The translations under genes were made by a program, and so were the position numbers. Source: JBHHYR01 sp046757585 (GTDB taxonomy: Bacteria; Desulfobacterota; Binatia; HRBIN30). Taken from it: a stretch of DNA of 6,646 nucleotides. The DNA lies in NCBI GenBank assembly GCA_046757585.1, contig JBHHYR010000218.1:1-6646 (forward strand). Reading direction: 5' to 3'. Positions within the stretch are counted from its first letter, which is position 1. Each line of letters opens with the position of its first letter. Positions 1 to 5,079 of the stretch are shown here, piece after piece. The notes under the pieces are model-generated. The model saw only the letters and a list, made by a program, of their open reading frames with translations. It was not told where the DNA came from and ran no database searches.

Positions 1-207
1 GCCGCTCAACTCGATGCCGCGTTGCGCCAGGAAGTCGATCTCCTGACACGGGAAGTCCTCGCCCACTGCCGCCACCATCTGTACCGGCGCAAAGAAGCTT
101 GCAGCAACCGCAAAGTATGTCGCTGCCCCGCCCAAGGCACGCTCAGTCTTGCCATGGGGTGTTTCAATCGAATCGAAGAATACCGAGCCCACAACCAGAA
201 TGCTCAC
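1..207 (-). CDS. PfkB-family (ribokinase-like) sugar/nucleoside kinase, N-terminal 69 codons, cut by window edge
   Basis: Reading the minus strand from a GTG at 207-205 gives an open frame to the window edge that begins MSILVVGSVFFDSIETPHGK. The fold markers of PfkB kinases are visible: a beta strand and Gly turn at residues 3-7, the di-glycine substrate loop GGAATYFAVAAS at 26-37, and AAVGEDF at 46-52 followed by RGIELSG at 63-69. Members use ATP to phosphorylate a sugar or nucleoside hydroxyl. The catalytic Asp and the ATP-binding C-terminal half lie outside the window, so the substrate cannot be read. A GGAGG sits 8 bases before the GTG, which fixes the start. The gene follows mtnP after 49 bases, so cotranscription is likely and a role in methylthioadenosine or adenosine/ribose salvage is possible (inference). 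A 62-codon ATG frame over the same bases is a shadow. Confidence 0.88.
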   Translation of the reverse strand, partial: MSILVVGSVFFDSIETPHGKTERALGGAATYFAVAASFFAPVQMVAAVGEDFPCQEIDFLAQRGIELSG

Positions 208-215
208 GTGTTAAT

Positions 216-220
216 CCTCC
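216..220 (-). promoter_or_regulatory. Shine-Dalgarno sequence of the PfkB kinase gene
   Basis: GGAGG on the minus strand lies 8 bases before the GTG at 207. It decides the start: no ATG is available in the kinase frame at a sensible place, so an ATG-only search would miss the gene. Confidence 0.75.
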
Positions 221-256
221 GCAGTACTCCGGCGAGCGGCGCACGGAACCTGCTGG

Positions 257-1111
257 TCACAAGTACTTCCCGATGAGAATGTCGAGATCGCGTTTCACGG
301 CGTCGGGAATATGCGCACGATCCGTGATGATTGCGTGTTCAAGCGCGCGGGCACACGCACACGTGCGTGGGCTCTGCAACTGCGGCAGGGCTGCCGCAAT
401 CACTTGTTGCGCCGCCGCGACATTTTCGTTGAGAGTGCGCAAGACGTCGCTGATGACCACGTCGGCCTGGGTCTCGTGCCAGCAGTCGTAATCAGTCGCC
501 AGCGCCAGCGTTGCGAAACAGATTTCGGCTTCGCGCGCCAATTTGGCTTCTTGCAAGTTGGTCATGCCGATCACGTCGGCCCCCCACTGGCGGTAGAGAA
601 CCGACTCCGCACGGGTGGAAAACTGCGGGCCCTCCATGCATACGTAGGTGCCGCGCGCATGCACCGGGACACCCAGCCGCTGCGCCGCTTCCACGAGGAG
701 CGCGCTCAGCCGGGGACAGAACGGGTCGGCAAAAGCGACGTGCGCGACAACCCCGTTTCCGAAGAACGTGCTCGGTCGCTTGGAAGTCCGATCGATGAGT
801 TGGTCAGGGACGACCAGATGTCCGGGCACGATCTCTTCGCGCAGACTGCCGACTGACGCGACCCCGATGAGCCACTCTGCACCGAGTGTCTTCATGCCAT
901 AAACGTTGGCGCGGAAGTTCACCTCCGATGGCAAGATCCGGTGCCCCCGCCCGTGGCGGGGGAGGAAGAGCATCCGCACACCGGCCAAGGTGCCGCAGAG
1001 GAACTCGTCTGATGGCACGCCAAAGGGCGTCGTGAGCCGCACCCGCTCGGGACGCTCCAAGCCAGCCATTTCATACAACCCACTGCCGCCAATTACGCCA
1101 ACTGTGCGCAC
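257..1111 (-). CDS. mtnP: S-methyl-5'-thioadenosine phosphorylase (MTAP)
   Basis: Cytosolic enzyme that splits 5'-methylthioadenosine with phosphate into adenine and 5-methylthioribose-1-phosphate, clearing the by-product of polyamine and related S-adenosylmethionine-consuming pathways. From the GTG at 1111 the protein has 284 residues, normal for the family, and opens directly with the expected VGVIGGSGLY. Further family motifs are LPRHGRGHR with LPSEVNFRANVYG (phosphate and substrate region), ASVGSLRE, CMEGPQFSTRAES, MTNLQEAKLAREAEICFA and ATDYDCWHE; the Asp pair in TDYD is the adenine-recognising pair of MTAPs, which favours a 6-aminopurine substrate over inosine/guanosine. It ends GKYL, as many relatives do. 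An in-frame TTG at 1135 would add eight residues and is preceded by GAGG at 7 bases; the GTG has AGAGAG about 7 bases upstream and the better family fit, so I chose it with moderate certainty. It lies between rlmN (gap about 109 bases) and the PfkB kinase (gap 49). Confidence 0.95.
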   Translation of the reverse strand: MRTVGVIGGSGLYEMAGLERPERVRLTTPFGVPSDEFLCGTLAGVRMLFLPRHGRGHRILPSEVNFRANVYGMKTLGAEWLIGVASVGSLREEIVPGHLVVPDQLIDRTSKRPSTFFGNGVVAHVAFADPFCPRLSALLVEAAQRLGVPVHARGTYVCMEGPQFSTRAESVLYRQWGADVIGMTNLQEAKLAREAEICFATLALATDYDCWHETQADVVISDVLRTLNENVAAAQQVIAAALPQLQSPRTCACARALEHAIITDRAHIPDAVKRDLDILIGKYL

Positions 1112-1208
1112 TGCGTTTTCTCTCTGTCCAGACAATTGCCAGCCTCGGCGCGGGATGTCCAGCAGGCTCCCCCCGCCGTGTCCGCCCGCATCGACCGTCT
1201 AGTGTGCC

Positions 1209-1219
1209 GTGCCTGGCAC
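1209..1219. repeat. Short perfect inverted repeat just after the rlmN stop codon
   Basis: GTGCC-T-GGCAC lies immediately beyond the rlmN stop (1221-1223) in the roughly 109-base gap before mtnP. Each arm is 5 bases with a single central base, and there is no T-run, so it is not a convincing intrinsic terminator. The rest of the gap (1112-1208) is GC-rich and shows no promoter I would defend. It could be a protein site, part of a dispersed palindromic repeat, or chance. Confidence 0.3.
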
Positions 1220-1220
1220 C

Positions 1221-2297
1221 TCAAGCCGAACGTCCTGCGGCGATCGGCTGCGGGCTGGACGATGCTGCCGGTCGCGTACTCGAAGCACTTGACGCCTCTG
1301 CAAGCGCGAGCTGTCCGCACGCCGCGTGAATATCCTGCCCGCGACGACGGCGGATGGTGGTCAGCACACCGGCCCCCAGGAGGCGTTCCTGAAACCGCGC
1401 CATTGCCGGCGCAGGCGAGCAGCGGAAACCCGCACCGGAAAAGGAATTGAATGGGATCAAGTTCACCTTGGCCCTGACGCCCCGCAGCAACTGCACGAGA
1501 CGCGTGGCATCGGTCAGCGAGTCATTCACCCCGGCAAGCATCACGTACTCGAACGTCACGCGCCGGCGTTGTGGGATGGGCAGGGCACGGCATATCGCCA
1601 TGAGCGTTTCCAGCGGATAGCGCCGGTTGATCGGAATGAGGCGTGCTCGCTGCGCATCCGTCGTACCACTGAGCGATACCGCCACATTGACCGCTGTGTC
1701 GTTCACCAGACGCTGCAGGGCCGGGACCAGGCCAATCGTGGACACGGTAATGCGCCGCGGCGAGAAGCCCACGCCCCAGTCCGCAGTCAAGATCTCAATC
1801 GCCTCACGCACTGCCTCGTAGTTGGCCAACGGCTCACCCATGCCCATGAACACGATGTTGCTAATACGTTCCCCGCACCGCAGCTGTGCCTGCCCTGCCA
1901 GTACTTGACCAACAATCTCGGCAGCCGAGAGGTTACGCTGCAAGCCGAGCCGGGCCGTCGCACAGAAGGCACATGCCATACCGCAGCCAGCTTGCGACGA
2001 GATGCACAACGTTAGACGTGCGGCGTCGGGAATGAGAACGGCTTCAACGCCGGCGTGCTGGTCCAGCTTGAAGAAGAGCTTGCGCGTATCGTCGCTCGAC
2101 CGAGCAACGGTGGTGGGCACCAAGGTGAAAACGGAGAACCGCGTCGCAAGTGCATCACGCAGCCAGCGCGGCAGGTTGGTCATGGCCGTGAAGCTGGCAG
2201 CATGGCGGCGGTAGATCCAGGAAAGGATCTGGGACGCGCGATAGGCCGGGTAGCCCTCGTCGGCGAGCCACGCCCGGAGTGCCGCACAGGTTAACAC
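1221..2297 (-). CDS. rlmN: RlmN: dual-specificity 23S rRNA (adenine2503-C2)/tRNA (adenine37-C2) methyltransferase, radical SAM
   Basis: Radical-SAM enzyme that methylates C2 of A2503 in 23S rRNA and, in characterised homologues, A37 of some tRNAs, affecting decoding fidelity. Numbering from the GTG at 2297 (358 residues, usual family length): the N-terminal accessory domain has LTCAALRAWL and GYPAYRASQILSWIY at 2-29; the 4Fe-4S motif CGMACAFC uses Cys105, Cys109 and Cys112; Cys98 in TLCISSQAG matches the conserved Cys118 of E. coli; FMGMGEPLANY is the SAM-binding GGEP-like stretch; and RRRRGQDIHAACGQL carries Cys327, equivalent to the catalytic methyl-carrying Cys355. The core is therefore intact. 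A Ser/Ala/Pro-rich tail of about 25 residues follows GQL and looks dispensable. The frame stays open upstream to 2513, but that would overlap ndk by about 185 bases; the nearest ATG (2411) overlaps it by 83. The GTG start leaves a 31-base gap after ndk. Cotranscribed with ndk and sucD by position. Confidence 0.95.
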   Translation of the reverse strand: MLTCAALRAWLADEGYPAYRASQILSWIYRRHAASFTAMTNLPRWLRDALATRFSVFTLVPTTVARSSDDTRKLFFKLDQHAGVEAVLIPDAARLTLCISSQAGCGMACAFCATARLGLQRNLSAAEIVGQVLAGQAQLRCGERISNIVFMGMGEPLANYEAVREAIEILTADWGVGFSPRRITVSTIGLVPALQRLVNDTAVNVAVSLSGTTDAQRARLIPINRRYPLETLMAICRALPIPQRRRVTFEYVMLAGVNDSLTDATRLVQLLRGVRAKVNLIPFNSFSGAGFRCSPAPAMARFQERLLGAGVLTTIRRRRGQDIHAACGQLALAEASSASSTRPAASSSPQPIAAGRSA

Positions 2298-2317
2298 CGG
2301 GAGCGGTCGTGCTCCCG
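2298..2317 (-). promoter_or_regulatory. Perfect hairpin abutting the probable rlmN GTG start
   Basis: On the minus strand CGGGAGC-ACGACC-GCTCCCG forms a 7-bp, mostly G-C stem with a 6-base loop, and its last base touches the GTG at 2297. No U-tract follows, so it is not a standard terminator. The only good upstream purine tract, AGAGGA at 2329-2324, is 26 bases from the GTG in linear sequence but only 6 once the 20-base hairpin is folded out. It might therefore set rlmN translation; this is inference and depends on the start being right. Confidence 0.4.
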
Positions 2318-2323
2318 CCGCGG

Positions 2324-2329
2324 TCCTCT
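2324..2329 (-). promoter_or_regulatory. Candidate Shine-Dalgarno for rlmN, displaced by a hairpin
   Basis: AGAGGA overlaps the last base of the ndk TGA. It is too far from the GTG at 2297 to work linearly, but would sit at normal spacing if the intervening hairpin folds. GGGAG inside the hairpin (14 bases from the GTG) is a weaker alternative. Confidence 0.3.
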
Positions 2330-2757
2330 CACGCCCAGGTTGCAGGAATTTCGAGGGCGCTGAAGAAAAATTTGATTTCTCGTCGCGCCGTGTCGGGGGC
2401 GTCTGAACCATGGACAGCATTCTGCTCGACATTGCTCCCGAAGTCACGCCGGATGGTCCCCGGTTCTGCCCTGGCCGGATCCGTGTCCCCCATGATCTCC
2501 CGATTCTTGGCAATCGCGTTATCGCCCTCCCACACCGAGACCAGAATCGGCCCAGAGGCCATGAATTCCGTCAGGCTATGGTAAAAGTTCTTATCCTTGT
2601 GGACCACGTAGAATCGGGCCGCCGTCTGGGAATTGATGCGCACGAGCTTCGCAGCTGCAATCCGTAGGCCGCTTGCTTCCAACCGTCGCAGGATCTCGGC
2701 GGCAACCCCCTTACGCATGGCATCGGGCTTTACAATGGACAGCGTACGTTCGATCAT
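2329..2757 (-). CDS. ndk: Nucleoside diphosphate kinase
   Basis: Transfers the gamma phosphate from ATP to nucleoside diphosphates through a phosphohistidine, balancing NTP and dNTP pools in the cytosol. The 142-residue protein has the usual length and motifs: IERTLSIVKPDA at 2-13 with Lys10 near the phosphates, FMASGPILVSVWEGDNAI at 65-82, GDTDPARAEPGTIRRDFG at 90-107, and the active-site NAVHGSDA with His116. It ends with the family's REIKFFF stretch plus a short tail. The ATG at 2757 overlaps the sucD stop as ATGA, which indicates translational coupling to sucD. In the known biochemistry of these enzymes, succinyl-CoA ligase and NDK act in sequence on GDP/GTP and ADP/ATP, so the linkage makes sense. 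No unusual residues seen. Confidence 0.97.
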   Translation of the reverse strand: MIERTLSIVKPDAMRKGVAAEILRRLEASGLRIAAAKLVRINSQTAARFYVVHKDKNFYHSLTEFMASGPILVSVWEGDNAIAKNREIMGDTDPARAEPGTIRRDFGSNVEQNAVHGSDAPDTARREIKFFFSALEIPATWA

Positions 2758-3635
2758 TGTCCTTGCTCGTCCAAGGCTGCGGCCATTGTCGCGCCAAGCT
2801 TGGCGGGGCTTCTCGCGACACGAACCCCCGCGCGCTCGAAGGCTGTGATCTTGTCGGCCGCTGTTCCCAGGCCTCCGGCAATAATCGCCCCGGCGTGTCC
2901 CATCCGCTTGCCGGGCGGGGCCGTCTGGCCCGCGATGAACGCCACCACCGGCTTGGTCACATGAGCGCGCACGAATTCCGCCGCTTCCTCCTCCGCTGAA
3001 CCGCCAATTTCGCCGATGAGCACCACGCCGGTCGTGCCGGGATCGTCCTGGAAGTACCGCAACACCTCAATGAAACCGGTCCCGATGATCGGATCGCCGC
3101 CAATGCCGACGCACGTGGACTGGCCCAGCCCCACCTGGGTCAGTTGATGAACCGCTTCGTAGGTCAACGTGCCACTGCGGGATACGACGCCGATCGTTCC
3201 CGGCTTGTGGATGTAACCGGGCATGATGCCTATTTTGCATTGGCCCGGGGTGATGATCCCGGGGCAATTCGGGCCAATCAGCCGCGTCGTATGACTATCG
3301 AGGTACCGCTTTACGCAGACCATATCGAGCGTCGGAATGCCTTCAGTGATGCAGACGACGAGCGCCAGCCCGGCGTCCGCGGCCTCCATAATGGCATCAG
3401 CTGCAAAGGCGGGTGGCACGTAGACGACCGAGGCGTTGGCGCCAGTGGCTCGAACCGCTTGCGTCACGGTATCGAAGACCGGTATCCCCTCGAAATCACC
3501 ACCGCCTTTGCCGGGGGTTACCCCTGCGACCATCCGCGTGCCATACTCCCGGCAGGCCCGGGTGTGGAATTGTCCGGTGGCGCCGGTGATCCCCTGGGTG
3601 AGGACCCTTGTCGTTTCGTTGACCAGAATGCTCAC
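2754..3635 (-). CDS. sucD: Succinyl-CoA ligase (ADP/GDP-forming), alpha subunit
   Basis: Alpha subunit of the TCA-cycle enzyme that interconverts succinyl-CoA and succinate with substrate-level formation of ATP or GTP. The 293-residue protein is full length. Visible are the CoA-binding start TQGITGATGQFHT (13-25), VTPGKGG, the VYVPPAFAADAI stretch, CITEGIPTLDM, GPNCPGIITPGQCKIGIMPG (121-140), GVVSRSGTLTYEAV, IGGDPIIGT, IGEIGGSAEEEAAEF (208-221) and the phosphorylated histidine in KRMGHAGAII (His247). The start is GTG at 3635; the preceding region has only a weak purine tract. The beta subunit gene sucC, normally directly upstream, is absent: an epimerase gene ends 49 bases before this start. 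The sequence itself looks like an ordinary SucD; malate-CoA ligase alpha (MtkB) is a related alternative I cannot exclude without alignment. Confidence 0.96.
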   Translation of the reverse strand: MSILVNETTRVLTQGITGATGQFHTRACREYGTRMVAGVTPGKGGGDFEGIPVFDTVTQAVRATGANASVVYVPPAFAADAIMEAADAGLALVVCITEGIPTLDMVCVKRYLDSHTTRLIGPNCPGIITPGQCKIGIMPGYIHKPGTIGVVSRSGTLTYEAVHQLTQVGLGQSTCVGIGGDPIIGTGFIEVLRYFQDDPGTTGVVLIGEIGGSAEEEAAEFVRAHVTKPVVAFIAGQTAPPGKRMGHAGAIIAGGLGTAADKITAFERAGVRVARSPAKLGATMAAALDEQGQ

Positions 3636-3684
3636 TGCGAATGTCTCGCCAAATACCGCACGCTAATCGCTCATCCCAACGAAG

Positions 3685-4668
3685 TCAATTTTCCGTCGAG
3701 CACGAAAAGGCGGCTGCGCCTGCTACCGCAACACCGTGCAGCTCAGCCCGCAGGTGATCAATGGTCCGGCGCATGCCTTCCTCGAAGCCCACGGCCGGGT
3801 GGTACTGCAAGAAGCGCTCAGCTTTGGCGATCGCCGCCTGTGTGTGGCGGACGTCCCCAGCACGCGGGGGGGTATGTTCAATCGTCACAGCACGACCGAG
3901 AAGCTTCTCGATGACGCGGGTGATGTCCAGGACCGAGTGGCGGGCGTTGCAAGCGATGTTGAAGACCTCTCCACCCACGCCGGGCGCGGTGAATCCGAGC
4001 AGGTTGGCTTGGACGACATTATCGATATAAGTAAAGTCTCGAGACTGTTTTCCGTCGCCGTGGACGGTGAGCGGCTCGTCGGCCAGCGCTGCCCGGATGA
4101 ACAGCGGCACGACGGCGGCATACTTCGACTGCGGACTCTGTCGAGGGCCAAAGACGTTGAAGTACCGCAGGCTGACCGTCTCGAGCCCATGCAGGCGGGT
4201 GAACATGCGGCAATAATACTCGGCCGCTAGTTTCGCAACCGCGTAAGGAGAAACGGGCGCCGGAAGCTGATCCTCCACCTTAGGTAGCGCCGGCGAATCA
4301 CCATACACGGATGATGAAGACGCATAGACGACGCGACGCACGGTCCCGGAATCTCGAGCAGCCAGTAACAGCCGCAGTGTTCCGTGGGTGTTCACCTCGT
4401 CGGTACTGAGAGGGTCATCGATCGACCGGGGCACCGACCGCAGCGCCGCCTGATGCGAGACGTACGTCACTCCCGCAACGGCGCGGCGAACTGCATCTTC
4501 ATCGCGCAAGTCAGCTTCAACGACTTCGACCCGGTCCGCCACCGCCGCGAGATTGGCGAGGTTGCCGGTGGACAGGTTGTCAAGCACACGCACACGCTCG
4601 CCACGGTGCACTAGCGCTTCGACGATGTTCGAGCCGATAAACCCGGCACCGCCAGTCACCAAATACAT
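3685..4668 (-). CDS. NAD-dependent UDP-sugar 4-epimerase, WbpP/GalE type (extended SDR)
   Basis: Cytosolic extended short-chain dehydrogenase that probably interconverts UDP-GlcNAc/UDP-GalNAc-type or UDP-Glc/UDP-Gal sugars for polysaccharide synthesis. The 327 residues show the NAD-binding GGAGFIGS (6-13), LDNLSTG (29-35), HQAALRSVPRSIDDP (72-86), the active-site ASSSSVYGD (116-124), catalytic YAVAK (Tyr142, Lys146), LRYFNVFGPRQSPQSKYAAVVP (167-188), HGDGKQSRDFTYIDN (203-217) and GDVRHT (271-276). The HQAAL.SVPRSI, RQSP and GDVRH blocks resemble WbpP (UDP-GlcNAc/GlcNAcA C4 epimerase) more than E. coli GalE. At the gating position (Tyr299 in E. coli GalE, Ser in WbpP) it has Thr276 by my reading, a small residue that fits N-acetylated substrates. 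A tail rich in Ala/Val/Ser follows residue 310. GGAGG lies 7 bases before the ATG. Exact substrate is inferred. Confidence 0.9.
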   Translation of the reverse strand: MYLVTGGAGFIGSNIVEALVHRGERVRVLDNLSTGNLANLAAVADRVEVVEADLRDEDAVRRAVAGVTYVSHQAALRSVPRSIDDPLSTDEVNTHGTLRLLLAARDSGTVRRVVYASSSSVYGDSPALPKVEDQLPAPVSPYAVAKLAAEYYCRMFTRLHGLETVSLRYFNVFGPRQSPQSKYAAVVPLFIRAALADEPLTVHGDGKQSRDFTYIDNVVQANLLGFTAPGVGGEVFNIACNARHSVLDITRVIEKLLGRAVTIEHTPPRAGDVRHTQAAIAKAERFLQYHPAVGFEEGMRRTIDHLRAELHGVAVAGAAAFSCSTEN

Positions 4669-4675
4669 TGCATAT

Positions 4676-4680
4676 CCTCC
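4676..4680 (-). promoter_or_regulatory. Strong Shine-Dalgarno of the epimerase gene
   Basis: GGAGG, extended by further GGA upstream, stands 7 bases before the ATG at 4668 and fixes the start. It lies in the 23-base gap after the HTH gene, so the epimerase can be translated independently of its neighbour. Confidence 0.75.
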
Positions 4681-4691
4681 TCCGTCTGCCG

Positions 4692-5036
4692 CTACTCTCT
4701 CGCCTGCCGTTCTCGCCTCGGGCCGTGCGTCACGCCAGCCGTCCTGTCCGGGGCTCTGAGGCGCGCCGCAGGCTTACGCGCGCCGCGACCGTTGCCGTCG
4801 CCCCACAGCGCCTCCAATGCGCTGACCCGTGCTTCCAAGTCGCGTCCATGCCGCATACCCCGCTCTCCTATCAAGGCCGCTCGGCCGCCCTCGAGAAACG
4901 TGTTGCGGATCTTGTAGGCCGTCGTATGGCTCACACGGTAGTGTGAGCGGATTTCGTCCAGGGTCCGCTCGCGTTTGATCAACTCCAGCGCCAAGGCTAC
5001 CCGTTCTTCCGGCGTCAACTTCTCACGCGTCCTCAT
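4692..5036 (-). CDS. Small helix-turn-helix protein, resembling IS3-type transposase OrfA
   Basis: A 114-residue protein. Residues 6-52 form a compact helical DNA-binding domain: LTPEERVALALELIK, then TLDEIRSHYRVSHTTAYKIRN, where 25-33 and 36-46 fit the two helices of a helix-turn-helix, followed by FLEGGRAAL. This is the pattern of the first ORF of IS3-type elements and related orphan HTH proteins. A short leucine-bearing helix (DLEARVSALEALW, 66-78) follows where OrfA proteins carry a coiled coil. The last 35 residues are Gly/Arg/Ala-rich, very basic and unlike the family, so the end may be degenerate. AGGAGG (5042-5047) sits 5 bases before the ATG. No OrfB, terminal inverted repeats or target duplication are seen. 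It lies between the glycosyltransferase (43-base gap) and the epimerase (23 bases). It may be a regulator of the cluster or a transposon remnant; I cannot decide. Confidence 0.7.
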   Translation of the reverse strand: MRTREKLTPEERVALALELIKRERTLDEIRSHYRVSHTTAYKIRNTFLEGGRAALIGERGMRHGRDLEARVSALEALWGDGNGRGARKPAARLRAPDRTAGVTHGPRRERQARE

Positions 5037-5041
5037 GAGAG

Positions 5042-5047
5042 CCTCCT
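5042..5047 (-). promoter_or_regulatory. Strong Shine-Dalgarno of the small HTH gene
   Basis: AGGAGG 5 bases before the ATG at 5036. A near-consensus ribosome site argues that this short gene is really translated rather than a chance frame. Confidence 0.7.
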
Positions 5048-5056
5048 CTTACGCTC

Positions 5057-5072
5057 CGGCGGTGCGCCGCCG
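5057..5072. other. Perfect GC-rich hairpin in the gap between the family 2 glycosyltransferase and the HTH gene
   Basis: CGGCGG-TGCG-CCGCCG forms a 6-bp stem with a 4-base loop, between the glycosyltransferase stop (5080-5082) and the HTH ribosome site. It lacks a T-run on either side, so an intrinsic terminator is unlikely; it might slow polymerase, protect the upstream mRNA end, or mean nothing in so GC-rich a gap. Confidence 0.35.
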
Positions 5073-5079
5073 AGGCAGC

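Noticed and set aside
354..369. Inverted repeat CACGCAC-AC-GTGCGTG near the 3' end of mtnP
   Set aside because: It is inside codons for a Cys-x-Cys stretch that I recall as common in related MTAPs, and a 2-base spacer makes a hairpin poor; most likely incidental.
311..856. A 181-codon open frame on the plus strand
   Set aside because: Antisense shadow of mtnP with no recognisable domain.
1326..2015. A 229-codon open frame on the plus strand
   Set aside because: Antisense shadow of rlmN, whose minus-strand reading has all catalytic cysteines; the plus-strand product is Arg/His-rich and unlike any family.
2412..2513. Longer rlmN reading from 2513
   Set aside because: The added 72 residues overlap ndk extensively, are low in complexity and have no match to the RlmN N-terminal domain, which begins properly near the GTG at 2297.
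194..3635. The same 14 bases (ACCAGAATGCTCAC on the plus strand) at the start codons of both the PfkB gene (194-207) and sucD (3622-3635)
   Set aside because: Both genes begin MSILV with similar codons and the match stops just outside the start codon, so chance plus shared N-terminal residues explains it better than a repeat or recombination site.
3650..3684. TTGGGA and TATTTG hexamers upstream of sucD, 18 bases apart, as a possible promoter
   Set aside because: Both differ from consensus and the implied start would leave almost no leader before the GTG; not strong enough to list.
3144..3914. A 256-codon open frame on the plus strand
   Set aside because: It lies antisense to sucD and the end of the epimerase gene, shows no family motif and has the mixed composition of a shadow frame in GC-rich DNA.
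3736..4230. A 164-codon open frame on the plus strand
   Set aside because: Antisense shadow of the epimerase gene; no ribosome site or motif supports it.
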